DNA of 64,000 nucleotides from Sulfurimonas hongkongensis (GTDB lineage Bacteria; Campylobacterota; Campylobacteria; Campylobacterales; Sulfurimonadaceae), in contig NZ_AUPZ01000009.1 of NCBI RefSeq assembly GCF_000445475.1, forward strand, positions 85,566 to 149,565. The letters are read 5' to 3'. This document shows positions 55,430 to 64,000 of the stretch, piece after piece. The notes beneath the pieces are model-generated. The model saw only the letters and a list, made by a program, of their open reading frames with translations. It made no database searches and had not been told where the DNA came from. Within the stretch, counting starts at the first letter, position 1. Each line of letters begins with the position of its first letter. Both the position numbers and the translations under genes were made by a program.

Positions 55430-55600
55430 TCTCTTCAACAGACTACAACTTTATCTTTTAACACGCTATCGCCTAGTGCTTTTATAATCCCATGAGCCCT
55501 TATACTAATGGAGTCCTCATTAAAGCTCCATCTGCTTTATACAAAAGTATAAAAAAGCCCTTCTCTTGTGCTACAGCTCTAAGTTTTGAGTAAAGGATTC
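55430..55600 (-). pseudogene. Possible frameshifted gene remnant
   Basis: The minus strand holds two adjoining open stretches in different frames: SKLRAVAQEKGFFILLYKAD, then after a one-base shift WSFNEDSISIRAHGIIKALG and DSVLKDKVVVC with a stop. Together they look protein-like but have no start codon. The family is not recognised. Chance is the alternative. Confidence 0.3.
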
Positions 55601-55606
55601 AGGGAT

Positions 55607-56539
55607 TTATACTCCTATGCTATCTTTTTTTAGCTTTCTTTTTTTGCTTGCTTCATCAGTTCTTGGAGTTACATTTGCATCTATATAATCCATGATTTTT
55701 CCAGCTATATCTATGTTTGTAGACTTCTCAATCCCCTCTAACCCAGGCGATGAGTTTACTTCCATCACAAGTGGACCACGAGCTGATTCGATCATATCTA
55801 CCCCGCAGATGCCAAGCCCCATAGCTTTTGCAGCAGCTAATGCAGTTGATTTCTCTTTACGAGTTAGTTTATGTGCGGTTGCATGTCCACCCTGATGCAG
55901 GTTTGATCTAAAGTCTCCATCTGCACCTTGACGCTTCATAGCTCCAACAACTTCACCACCAACTATCAACACACGAATATCTGCCCCGCCCGCCTCTTCT
56001 ATAAACTCCTGAACAAGCAAGTTTACATCCATGCCATAAAAAGCATCAAGGACTGATTTTGCTGCTTTTTCGCTATCTACTAAAACTACTCCAACACCTT
56101 GTGTTCCCTCTAATATCTTAAGTATCAAAGGTGCACCACCACTTAAAGCTATAACATCTTTTGCACTTGACTTATTAGATGCAAAGATAGTCTTTGGCAT
56201 ATCTACGCCTTGTTTTGAGAGGATTTGCAGGCTTCTTAATTTATCTCTACTTCTTGTAACAGCTAAACTCCCAGATGTAGTAAAAACATCCATCATCTCA
56301 AAATGTCTAATCATAGCAGCTCCATAAAAAGTTCTACTAGCACCAATTCTAGGGATGATGGCATCTGGAACTGGTAACTGAGAACCAAGATAGTTAATGT
56401 TGAGTTGTCCTTTCATAATCTCTATACTACACTTTAAGTAGTCTATAACTCTTACCTCCCAGCCTTTTAGCTCAGCTGCCTCTACAAGCCTTTGTGTGGA
56501 GTAGAGATTTCTGTTTCTTGATAGTATATAGACTCTCAT
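55607..56539 (-). CDS. rimK: RimK-family ATP-grasp ligase
   Basis: A 310-aa ATP-grasp protein. It has VRVIDYLKCSIEIMKGQLNI, DAIIPRIGASRTFYGAAMIRHFE, LKILEGTQGVGVVLVDS, VQEFIEEAGGADIRVLIVGG, MKRQGADGDFRSNLHQGG and MEVNSSPGLEGIEKST, which match RimK. RimK adds glutamates to ribosomal protein S6. It overlaps the retropepsin-like gene by 4 bp. Confidence 0.93.
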   Translation of the reverse strand: MRVYILSRNRNLYSTQRLVEAAELKGWEVRVIDYLKCSIEIMKGQLNINYLGSQLPVPDAIIPRIGASRTFYGAAMIRHFEMMDVFTTSGSLAVTRSRDKLRSLQILSKQGVDMPKTIFASNKSSAKDVIALSGGAPLILKILEGTQGVGVVLVDSEKAAKSVLDAFYGMDVNLLVQEFIEEAGGADIRVLIVGGEVVGAMKRQGADGDFRSNLHQGGHATAHKLTRKEKSTALAAAKAMGLGICGVDMIESARGPLVMEVNSSPGLEGIEKSTNIDIAGKIMDYIDANVTPRTDEASKKRKLKKDSIGV

Positions 56540-56964
56540 ATTTTTACCTTTTCATCTTTTTTCGCTATATATTCTTTTGATACATCTACTAAAAATTTTC
56601 CGCTTAAAAATTTCCTACCTATGAGCATGGGATACTTCATATCTGCTCTATCTGCTAAGGAGATGATTGTTTTGTACTTTTTACCAAAAAACTCTACGCT
56701 TACCTTTATAGACGCCCTCTCTTGTAGCTTTCCATTTGAACTTCTTACTCTTTTTATAGAGTGAAGTGGCATAACTATTTTTTTGTCATGATATGCTTCA
56801 TGAACCTCATCTTGAAGTGTAAAATGAACAAATCCTTCATCATCTACATATATATCATCGCAGTGCAAAGCGTTAGAGTCCGCACCCGTGTCTATCTTCG
56901 CGTCTAAATTGAAAAGCTCCAAATCCAAGATAGATATAACTTCTCTTCTGCCAATAATCTTCAT
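56536..56964 (-). CDS. Retropepsin-like protease (RimB / DUF785 family)
   Basis: A 142-aa protein with the aspartyl-protease motif AKIDTGADSNALH (Asp25), YPMLIGRKFLSGKFLVDVS at the C-terminus and a single-domain retropepsin fold. It is encoded directly before rimK with overlapping codons. Relatives adjacent to rimK are known to act with it in S6 modification. Confidence 0.87.
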   Translation of the reverse strand: MKIIGRREVISILDLELFNLDAKIDTGADSNALHCDDIYVDDEGFVHFTLQDEVHEAYHDKKIVMPLHSIKRVRSSNGKLQERASIKVSVEFFGKKYKTIISLADRADMKYPMLIGRKFLSGKFLVDVSKEYIAKKDEKVKI

Positions 56965-57126
56965 CCTCGACCACCCACTATTTTCAAACTAATTTTTATA
57001 AAACTCACTCTTTATAGTTACTATTATATCCACATTGTTATAAATCTTAAACCTAAAGTATTTATATGATTTTTGTCATTTTAAGAGTATAATACTATCT
57101 TCATATACCACTCTTTTGGAGAGATT

Positions 57127-58563
57127 TTGAAACAATTATTTGCTTCTTTTTTAGCATTATCACTACTGTTTAGTTTGACCTATGCTGAAGACTTTGACTA
57201 TCTTGATAAAAAAAACAACACTTGGCTTCAGGTATATAGCAACTCACTAAAAGCTCATAACTTAGATGATGAGATAAAGATTCTAAAAAACGAAATCCAA
57301 AGAGCAAGTGGCAAAAGAAAAGCTGAGCTTACTCAACTTCTAAAACTAAAAACTAGTAAAAGAAAGATATTAGATGAACTTCCACAATCTTTTTATGGGT
57401 TACTTGAGAAGATTGGTGTAGCTCACGATGCAAAAGAGGTAAATATCATCGAGTATCTCTTTAAAAACAAAAACAACAACTTCAATATCCAAAATCGGAA
57501 ACTTACGTTGCTAGAAAAAGAGTACAACGATGCTCAGGAATACTTAAACAAAGAGTTAAACGCTACACAATCGCAAGAAAAAAAAGATACAAAAAAAGAG
57601 GCTCAACTAATTAATGCCATAGATTTTTTCGACAATGCAAAAGACCTGCTTGAACATAAAAAAGAGGTTTTAAAACACTCCAAAGAGGCTTATCTTCATG
57701 AGCTAAAGAGTTATGAGATAACACAACTTCCAAGACATGGCATTAATATCGCTGTTATTATACTTATTTTTATACTTTTTCACTTCTTAAAGCACTTTAT
57801 CATCAAAAAGGCAAAAGATGAGGACCAACTCTTTAAGATAAAAAAAGTTTTAAATATCTCATTTTTTCTTGTTCTTTTTTTAGTTCTCATAGCATTTAAT
57901 ATCAACAATATTATCTACGCAGCAACACTTATAGGCTTTATAGCAGCTGCTATCACCATCTCCATGAAAGAGTATCTTCAAAGCATAGTAGCGTGGATGC
58001 ATCTCTCTTTTGGTGGTTCTGTAAAGATTGGAGATAGAGTTTTACTATATATGAACAACAATCCAATTATTGGCGAGATTATAGATATCTCTCCTTTTAA
58101 AATGACCATCTATGAAAGCATTAACAACACTACATCCTTGCAACTAAAAAGAGCTGGCAGAGTCGTTTTTGTACCAAACAACTACTTTGTAACTAACTAC
58201 GTTTATAACTACACGCATGACAAGATGAAGACCATCTATGACCTTATAGAGTTTCGAATTCCTTTTGCATCTGATACCGCAAAAGTTGAAGAAATAACGA
58301 ACGAAATAACGCTTGAAGTAACTGAGAGATACATGGAAGTAGCATCAAAGCAGTACGGACATCTTAAAAAACGTTATGATATGCGTTCTCGTGACTTTAG
58401 ACCTCGTATTCATCTCATTCCAGACCCAATAGAGCCATGTTTTACACTCTATGTTTGGTATGTAACGCCATATCATCAAATAATGGAGCTAAAATCTCAA
58501 CTCAGTCAAAAGATAGTTAAAAGACTTCATAAAGAGGGTATAGAGTTCTATGTTAAAAAATAA
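57127..58563 (+). CDS. MscS-family mechanosensitive channel
   Basis: A 478-aa protein starting at TTG 57127 with GGAGAG upstream. Signal peptide (1-20), periplasmic coiled coil (about 25-195), three membrane helices (about 208-290, LIGFIAAAITISMKEYLQSIVAW as the pore helix), then the MscS beta domain (GGSVKIGDRVLL) and C-terminal domain. It opens under membrane tension. It overlaps the CorA-like gene by 14 bp. Confidence 0.87.
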   Translation: MKQLFASFLALSLLFSLTYAEDFDYLDKKNNTWLQVYSNSLKAHNLDDEIKILKNEIQRASGKRKAELTQLLKLKTSKRKILDELPQSFYGLLEKIGVAHDAKEVNIIEYLFKNKNNNFNIQNRKLTLLEKEYNDAQEYLNKELNATQSQEKKDTKKEAQLINAIDFFDNAKDLLEHKKEVLKHSKEAYLHELKSYEITQLPRHGINIAVIILIFILFHFLKHFIIKKAKDEDQLFKIKKVLNISFFLVLFLVLIAFNINNIIYAATLIGFIAAAITISMKEYLQSIVAWMHLSFGGSVKIGDRVLLYMNNNPIIGEIIDISPFKMTIYESINNTTSLQLKRAGRVVFVPNNYFVTNYVYNYTHDKMKTIYDLIEFRIPFASDTAKVEEITNEITLEVTERYMEVASKQYGHLKKRYDMRSRDFRPRIHLIPDPIEPCFTLYVWYVTPYHQIMELKSQLSQKIVKRLHKEGIEFYVKK

Positions 58564-59362
58564 TACTATGTTACATATAAAAGAGAGTCTCGATAAACTA
58601 CACCTAGAGGACCTAAAAAACGAAGTTCATCCATCACTTTTTGATGTAAATGATGAGTATGACCTCCTTATTGTGCGGCTCCCCATCGTTGAAGATGAGT
58701 TAAAATTTCGCTCAGTTGGTTTTATCATCACAGAAGAGTATAGTTTTTTGTACGATAGAGCAGAGGGAGAGCTTAAAAAACTAGATGATAAGTTTGTAAC
58801 TACGCACAATATTTTAAATAAAATTATTGACAAACTACTAAAGACTTTTGAGAGATACAGAGAGACAATAGCCGACATAGAAGAAGATCTATATGACAGT
58901 AAAAACATGAATAGTTTTATAAACAAATGGCTAGAGCTAAAAAGGGACATACTTCGCATAGAGAGAATTCTTATGCATACGTCAGAAACTATGGATGAGA
59001 TGATAGAGCATTATGAAAAGAGAGATGATTTTCCCATAAATAACTACATGAATCTTCACGAACACATAACTAGAACTCTTCGCTCAGCAACACTTCAGTA
59101 TTCAAAACTAGACTATCTATATAGTTTTTACACCGCTCGCATCAACGACAAAATGAACCATTTAATATACACGCTAACTATAATCTCAGCAATATTTTTA
59201 CCGCTAAACCTGATAGTTGGTTTTTTTGGCATCAACACAAGTGGGCTTCCTTTTACCGATGGAACTAACGGAACACTTGGAGTTGTAACCATCATAGTCT
59301 TTGTATCTATTTTAAGTGCACTTATTATAAACTTTGTTAAAAAAGGAGGGAAATCCTTATGA
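58550..59362 (+). CDS. CorA-like divalent-cation transporter with GIN motif
   Basis: A 270-aa protein with a cytoplasmic domain, a long stalk helix (about 85-210) and two C-terminal helices. The selectivity motif after TM1 is GFFGIN (224-229) instead of the canonical YGMN, as in some CorA/ZntB-like relatives. Ion specificity is not clear. It is coupled to mscS and to the next gene by overlaps. Confidence 0.83.
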   Translation: MLKNNTMLHIKESLDKLHLEDLKNEVHPSLFDVNDEYDLLIVRLPIVEDELKFRSVGFIITEEYSFLYDRAEGELKKLDDKFVTTHNILNKIIDKLLKTFERYRETIADIEEDLYDSKNMNSFINKWLELKRDILRIERILMHTSETMDEMIEHYEKRDDFPINNYMNLHEHITRTLRSATLQYSKLDYLYSFYTARINDKMNHLIYTLTIISAIFLPLNLIVGFFGINTSGLPFTDGTNGTLGVVTIIVFVSILSALIINFVKKGGKSL

Positions 59363-60000
59363 AACGGTGGTTTACTAAACTTCACAATAAAATTGACAAA
59401 AGTGATAAATCCATCACATCTATGCAGGAGATTTTTAAAGATACAGCGAAGAGTATTTTAAATCAAAAAGTTTTAAAAATAGGAGATATTAAGATAGAGC
59501 TAACTGAGATAGAGTTTTACTTTTATCAAAGCAAGACTCATAATGATCCCTTTGTCCATCAAGACAGTCTGCTAAGAGATACCCATAACTATATCTATGT
59601 ACATAAAAAAGCATGGCAAAGAGGAGGCGCTGGCATTACATTTGGAGATGGTAAATTTTTAGGCAGTATCCTTATGAGAGGCATAAAACATAAACACTCA
59701 TTTTTCGCGGGAAGTGCTACGGTAAAGAAATATCTTGCATCTCTCTTAGATAGCAATATCGCGCAACATGAGGAGCTTCAAGACTATTTTCATAAGCACA
59801 AGAGAGAGATCTCTTTAGTTGCATCTACTAAAAAAGATTTTAAAATCTACTCTTCATTTCGCATCGGACTTAACAGAGATAAGAGCAAAGAGTATGCAGA
59901 TGCAAAGTATCGATTTGTAAGAGAGGACTATCTTAATGCACCAAAAGATGAAAATTTTAAAAGCTATGCTAATCTAAAAGATAGAACTAAACTTTCATAA
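59359..60000 (+). CDS. Conserved hypothetical protein, weakly DNA-glycosylase-like
   Basis: A 213-aa soluble protein. The stretch IKIELTEIEFYFYQSKTHND, PFVHQDSLLRDTHNYIYVH, then GITFGDGKFLGSILMRGIKH has a pattern similar to 3-methyladenine DNA glycosylase (E.E.Y...D...H, Y(V)Y, ...G.ILIRA). This is only a resemblance. It is the third gene of the mscS-corA cluster, overlapping by 4 bp. Function not assigned. Confidence 0.6.
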   Translation: MKRWFTKLHNKIDKSDKSITSMQEIFKDTAKSILNQKVLKIGDIKIELTEIEFYFYQSKTHNDPFVHQDSLLRDTHNYIYVHKKAWQRGGAGITFGDGKFLGSILMRGIKHKHSFFAGSATVKKYLASLLDSNIAQHEELQDYFHKHKREISLVASTKKDFKIYSSFRIGLNRDKSKEYADAKYRFVREDYLNAPKDENFKSYANLKDRTKLS

Positions 60001-60117
60001 AATAGAATAAAAAAAATGATTTATTTTGATAATACATTTTTAAGCTTTAATGCTCTATCATCTTAAATAACAAAAAGAGGCTAGACTTATCTCTACTCTT
60101 TAATTAAGGAGAAAATT

Positions 60118-60624
60118 ATGAAAAAAATAGGACTTTTTTACGCATCCTCAACAGGAAACACTGAAGATATGGCAACAGAAATTAAAGAGTCTTTAAGTGA
60201 CCTAGATATAACTATGCATGATGTTGCTCAGTCTGCAAGTGATGAGATGACAAAATATGACGCTCTTATAATTGGTGTCTCAACTTGGGGTGATGGAGAT
60301 CTTCAAGATGACTGGGAAGACTATATTGTAAACCTTGATGATGCTCAGCTAAGTGGCAAAACCATAGCTCTTTTTGGGCTTGGAGATCAAGAAGAGTACC
60401 CTGATCATTTCCTATCTGCTATGGGAACCATATATGAGAAGGTAGTCTCTTTAGGTGCAAATGTCGTAGGCTCATTTTCAACTGATGGCTTTGAGTTTGA
60501 TGAGTCAACTGCCGTAGTTGATGGCATGTTTGTAGGTTTGGCACTAGATGAAGACAACCAAGATGATTTAAGCTCACAACGTATAAAATCATGGTGCGAC
60601 TCAATCCGCCCTCACTTTGCATAG
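60118..60624 (+). CDS. fldA: Flavodoxin
   Basis: A 168-aa flavodoxin. The FMN phosphate loop is YASSTGNTEDMA, the W loop STWGDGDLQDDWEDY, and GLGDQEEYPDHFLSAM lies at the third FMN-binding loop. It transfers low-potential electrons; in related organisms it works with pyruvate or 2-oxoglutarate oxidoreductase. GGAG precedes ATG. A hairpin follows. Confidence 0.95.
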   Translation: MKKIGLFYASSTGNTEDMATEIKESLSDLDITMHDVAQSASDEMTKYDALIIGVSTWGDGDLQDDWEDYIVNLDDAQLSGKTIALFGLGDQEEYPDHFLSAMGTIYEKVVSLGANVVGSFSTDGFEFDESTAVVDGMFVGLALDEDNQDDLSSQRIKSWCDSIRPHFA

Positions 60625-60637
60625 ATATATTAAAAAC

Positions 60638-60665
60638 ACTTCGCTACAGGTTTTTGTAGTGAAGT
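60638..60665 (+). terminator. Hairpin after fldA
   Basis: ACTTCGCTAC, loop AGGTTTTT, GTAGTGAAGT: a 10-bp stem with one G-U pair, 13 bp after the fldA stop. No U tract follows. Confidence 0.55.
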
Positions 60666-60795
60666 CTCTAAAGCGCTCTCAAGCAAAATTTATCTCTAAA
60701 ATTAGATAAATTTCTTTTGTTATTTTCTTATATTTTGCATCTTTATATTAGCTCTTTAGGGGTTACTGTTTTAAAATATCAACTAGGATATATAT

Positions 60796-62562
60796 ATGTC
60801 TAGGAAATTGCTGCTCCCCTTTAGTTTTCTTTTTTTCGCATATTTCGTAATTATTTCAGAGAATCTTACTGTTTTGCTAAGTGGCATTGCCATTTTCATA
60901 ATCGGTATGTATTTTATGCAAGATGGCTTTAGGCTACTCTCCGGTGGTATTTTAGAAAAGCTACTTCAAAAGTTTACAAGCAACCTATTTTACTCCATTT
61001 TAACTGGGGTTATCTCAACTTCCCTTGTTCAAAGTTCAACTATTACCTCTCTAATCGTTATCTCTTTCTTGTCCGTTGAACTACTTACCTTAGTTCAAGG
61101 TGTTGGTATTATTTTTGGTACAAATCTAGGAAGTACAACAACCGCATGGATAATCTCTAGCCTAGGCGTAGATGTCAAAATCTCTCTATACGCTATGCCT
61201 CTTATAGTTTTTGGTGTTGTTTTAAGATTTGCTAAGAGCAGTGCTTATAAAGGACTAGGAAATGTTCTTCTAGGTTTAGGCTTTATCTTTTTAGGTATCG
61301 CTTACATGAAAGAAGGTTTTGACACACTAAAAGACTCTATAGATATAGCTTCTTACTCGATAGAAGGCGCACTTGGAATCTTAGTCTACATAGTTATAGG
61401 AATTGTTGTAACTGTGGTCATTCAGTCAAGTGCAGCAACTTTAGCTATAGTCATTACAGCACTAAATGCAGGAAGCATCATCTATATAAATGCTCTTTCT
61501 TTAACTATAGGTGCGAATTTAGGAACGACACTTACAGCTATCCTAGCCTCTTTAACTTCAAATGAAAATGGAAAAAGAGTTGCTTTTGCCTACTTTGTTT
61601 TTAATCTTGTCACAGCTATTATTGTTACTATTTTTATACATTATATTAGTGATTTTATAGATATATTTGCTCCTTATCTTGGTATAAGCAGCGATAACTA
61701 TGGAATGAAGTTAGCTCTTTTTCATACCCTCTTTAGTATTATTGGTCTTTTAGTTCTTTCTCCTTTTGTGAACAAGATTGTAAAATTATCAGAGAGACTT
61801 ATAAAGAAAAAAGTCTCTTCTCACTCAAAACCAAAGTATCTGCTTGATGCAAATTTAACACTTCCAGAAGCTGCTATTGTTTCCATCAAAAAAGAGATAA
61901 TAAACTTATATGAAAATTGTCAAAGAGCGATGCTCCATGCGATAAATTTGCACACAACTAACCTTAAAACAAAAAAGGATTTAGAAGTGCAAATCTCAAA
62001 AGAAGTTACAAAAATAAATACTGACATAGATGAGATATATCAGTCAAATCTAAAGATATTATATAGCGAAATCATCAAGTACTCATCTTTTGCTCAAGAA
62101 AACATGACAAGCTCTCAGCAACAAAAAGTGGGCGATTTAAAGAGAAGTGCAAAGCTTATAGTAGAGGTCTTAAAAGATACAAGAGACGTCCAAAAAAATC
62201 TAAATTTTTATCTTAGAAGCCGAAATAATTTTATAAAAAATGAGTATAATATGCTAAGAAAAGAGCTAGCAGCTATCTTGATAGATATAAACATTCTAAA
62301 CTCAACTAAAGATGAGATAGAGAGACTCACGCAGCTAGAGATGCTAAAGTCAACCATACAAGCAAATGATTTAACTAACACGGCAAAGACAGACAAGCTT
62401 ATACGAGAGGGAGCTATAAAAGCCACGATGGCAACTTCTCTTATGAATGATAGTGCTACAATCTACTCTACTCAAAAGAAATTAGTAGAGATGGCAGCTA
62501 TTTTATTTATAGATGACAGCCTCATCAAAGAGATAGGAGAACACGTCAATGAAACTCAGTAA
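60796..62562 (+). CDS. Na/Pi cotransporter family protein with PhoU-like domain
   Basis: A 588-aa protein. The membrane half (1-340) contains the twin QSS repeats LVQSSTITSLIVISFLSV and VIQSSAATLAIVITALNAG that form the sodium/phosphate site, each followed by GTNLGSTTTAW or GANLGTTLTAI. The C-terminal half (about 355-588) is a PhoU-like helical bundle. Sodium-driven phosphate movement is the family function. It overlaps the next gene by 14 bp. Confidence 0.9.
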   Translation: MSRKLLLPFSFLFFAYFVIISENLTVLLSGIAIFIIGMYFMQDGFRLLSGGILEKLLQKFTSNLFYSILTGVISTSLVQSSTITSLIVISFLSVELLTLVQGVGIIFGTNLGSTTTAWIISSLGVDVKISLYAMPLIVFGVVLRFAKSSAYKGLGNVLLGLGFIFLGIAYMKEGFDTLKDSIDIASYSIEGALGILVYIVIGIVVTVVIQSSAATLAIVITALNAGSIIYINALSLTIGANLGTTLTAILASLTSNENGKRVAFAYFVFNLVTAIIVTIFIHYISDFIDIFAPYLGISSDNYGMKLALFHTLFSIIGLLVLSPFVNKIVKLSERLIKKKVSSHSKPKYLLDANLTLPEAAIVSIKKEIINLYENCQRAMLHAINLHTTNLKTKKDLEVQISKEVTKINTDIDEIYQSNLKILYSEIIKYSSFAQENMTSSQQQKVGDLKRSAKLIVEVLKDTRDVQKNLNFYLRSRNNFIKNEYNMLRKELAAILIDINILNSTKDEIERLTQLEMLKSTIQANDLTNTAKTDKLIREGAIKATMATSLMNDSATIYSTQKKLVEMAAILFIDDSLIKEIGEHVNETQ

Positions 62563-62791
62563 AATTGTAAGTAAAATCAAAAAATATCTTGAAGATGAGA
62601 ACTTAACCCATACAAAGCAAGAGAAAATAGAAGATATAATTGAAAAACTATCTCTAAAAAAAATACAACTCAAACAAGATATAAAAAGTTGTGATACTCA
62701 ACTACAAAAAGAGAAGATGCAAAAAGAACTTGAAGCCATCTCTACCCTTTTGAAAAAGAGTAAGAGGCTCATTGAAAGAGACAATCTTTAG
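62549..62791 (+). CDS. Small coiled-coil protein
   Basis: An 80-aa, highly charged all-helical protein (KQEKIEDIIEKLSLKKIQLK and on). It starts within the last codons of the Na/Pi gene, so translation is coupled. No known family; possibly a partner or regulator of the transporter. Confidence 0.65.
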   Translation: MKLSKIVSKIKKYLEDENLTHTKQEKIEDIIEKLSLKKIQLKQDIKSCDTQLQKEKMQKELEAISTLLKKSKRLIERDNL

Positions 62792-62864
62792 ATTGTCTCT
62801 TTACTATGTTTTTATTCGCTATAATGTTTTTTAGTTTATCAAAAAGAAAACAGGCTATTAAAAC

Positions 62865-64000
62865 ATGTTTAAAATCAAAAACCTCTATCTAAGAAATATC
62901 CTACTTGCTTTGCTGTTTGGAGGACTTATAGCTGCTATAACCTCAGTAGTAAACTACAATATGAAATTTGTTGAAATAGAACAACAAGTTAAAAAAGATG
63001 TTAAATTTGACTCAACTCGTATAAAGCTTTTTATAAAAGGTTATTTAGACAATGTAGAAAACACGCTAAACTCCATACAAACAAATCAGCTTTTTCTCAA
63101 CTACTTAAACACTCCATCTAAAATGAATCAACAAATTGTTACACACCTCTTTAGAGGTCTTATAAAAAGTAATGAACACCTTTTTCAACTAAGGTTTATA
63201 GACAAAAATGGACTTGAAAAAATCAGAATAGAAAAAGAAAGAAATTCTAAATTTATATTTTCTGTTTCTGAGAAAAATCTACAAAACAAATCAAACAGAT
63301 ACTATTTTGAGAAGACTATAAAAAACAAGGCTGGAGAGTTTTGGTACTCAAACCTTGACTTAAACATAGAAAACAAGATGCTTGAAAAACCTATAAGACC
63401 GACTATTAGAGTCTCAACAAATATTTTTTATAAAGGTGTGTTTTATGGGATAGTCATCGCAAATCTAGATATGGATAGACTCCTTTCGCAAATCAAGAGC
63501 AATAACAATTTTAATGTCTATTTAATTGACAATGAAGGCAACTTTATCTTACACCCAGATGAACAAAAGGCTTGGAATAACTACTTAAACAATGGCTATA
63601 CAGTTTTTAGTGAATTTACTTCTGTAGATGAAACCTCCTTAGAGTTAGATAATTTTGGAGATGGCAGATATGTTTTTTCTTTAGAGAATTATTTTAAAAA
63701 CAATGAAAACATCAAACTAATCTTAGAAGCAGACAATAGTTACCTAGAAAACATAAAAGAAAATAACTTACAATATATCTATATACTAGGCTCCGTAGTA
63801 CTTATCATCTCTTTGCTTGCTGGTTTTTTAATCTCTTTTCCTGTATCAAAACTATATCTTAGCTTTAACAAACTCTATAGAGATAACTTGAGATTTATTG
63901 ATATTATTGATGAGTATGTAATAACCATAACAGTTAACCTAGATAAAGAAATAACAAGTGTTAGTGTCAAGCGCAATCCAAAAATGTACCAAAACGCAGT
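62865..64000 (+). CDS. Membrane sensor with dCache-type periplasmic domain (partial)
   Basis: Begins at ATG 62865 and continues past the window (378 residues visible). One N-terminal transmembrane helix (about 10-27), a periplasmic region (30-300) with dCache features (FQLRFIDKNGLEKIRIE, then YYFEKTIKN and GVFYGIVIANLDMDRLL, NVYLIDNEGNFILHP), a second helix (about 305-325), and the start of a cytoplasmic part (DIIDEYVITITVNLDKEITSVS) that looks like a PAS domain. The output domain lies outside. Confidence 0.8.
   Translation, partial: MFKIKNLYLRNILLALLFGGLIAAITSVVNYNMKFVEIEQQVKKDVKFDSTRIKLFIKGYLDNVENTLNSIQTNQLFLNYLNTPSKMNQQIVTHLFRGLIKSNEHLFQLRFIDKNGLEKIRIEKERNSKFIFSVSEKNLQNKSNRYYFEKTIKNKAGEFWYSNLDLNIENKMLEKPIRPTIRVSTNIFYKGVFYGIVIANLDMDRLLSQIKSNNNFNVYLIDNEGNFILHPDEQKAWNNYLNNGYTVFSEFTSVDETSLELDNFGDGRYVFSLENYFKNNENIKLILEADNSYLENIKENNLQYIYILGSVVLIISLLAGFLISFPVSKLYLSFNKLYRDNLRFIDIIDEYVITITVNLDKEITSVSVKRNPKMYQNA

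Overview
The window is about 64 kb of AT-rich DNA with tightly packed genes. It looks like the chromosome of a free-living Campylobacterota (epsilonproteobacterium), most likely Sulfurimonas or a close relative. The evidence is lineage-typical proteins (DUF3972, paired DUF2393, an epsilon-type CheZ, IAHQW-type histidine kinases), an FNT anion channel, a molybdate ABC system, N-carbamoylputrescine amidase, type I glutamine synthetase and two PPK2 enzymes. No rRNA, tRNA, IS element or prophage was recognised.

Layout. 1-3539 (-): a surface or secretion operon: a SLAM-like TPR/beta-barrel protein, a FecR domain fused through a Pro/Glu linker to a TbpB-like barrel, and the start of a large surface protein. 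3876-6169: FNT channel, ADP-ribosylglycohydrolase-like protein and two small membrane proteins. 6199-10514 (-): a complete tripartite exporter (TolC, MacA-like adaptor, MacB-type ATPase and permease). 10561-15036: a type II CRISPR locus. 15110-19514: aguB, a TDT/SLAC1 transporter, DUF302 and a 7TM-DISM histidine kinase. 19639-22320: modA, a double-Mop protein, modB and modC. 22434-35300 (-): cupin, TIGR01777 epimerase, a giant hemerythrin/GGDEF/EAL/CZB protein, RecD2 helicase, hemD, glyQ, DUF89, DUF3972, purE, U32/TrhP and cheZ. 35380-47346: PHP phosphatase, globin, trxA/trxB, dapB, purF, radical SAM, DUF2393 pair, hisIE, SPFH protein, ilvE and a porin. 47453-64000: J-domain protein, two ppk2, glnA, histidine kinase, leuA, Usp, rimK plus retropepsin, mscS, CorA-like, flavodoxin, Na/Pi cotransporter and a truncated dCache sensor.

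Main finding. The 1224-codon ORF at 11362-15036 is an in-frame Cas9-Cas1 chimera. Residues 1 to about 1004 are Cas9, with RuvC-I/II/III and HNH residues present but the sequence ending near the start of the WED/PAM-interacting region. Residues from about 1005 to 1224 are the catalytic helical domain of Cas1, with its E/H/D residues present but its N-terminal beta domain missing. cas2 follows. Beyond it lies a tracrRNA gene with its own promoter (TTGACT-18-TACAAT), an anti-repeat, and a terminator hairpin inside the cas2 end. A single 36-bp CRISPR repeat overlaps the 3' end of a MazF-like toxin remnant. The locus is either a decaying system formed by a deletion of roughly 1 kb across the cas9/cas1 boundary, or a fused effector-integrase that is still expressed. 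The sequence alone cannot decide.

Other points of interest are the SLAM/FecR-TbpB operon, a tandem 84-bp duplication plus a duplicated leader between trxB and dapB, an N-terminally extended HemD, a hemerythrin-to-CZB signalling protein, an ADP-ribosylglycohydrolase with altered metal-site motifs, and REP-like dispersed repeats.
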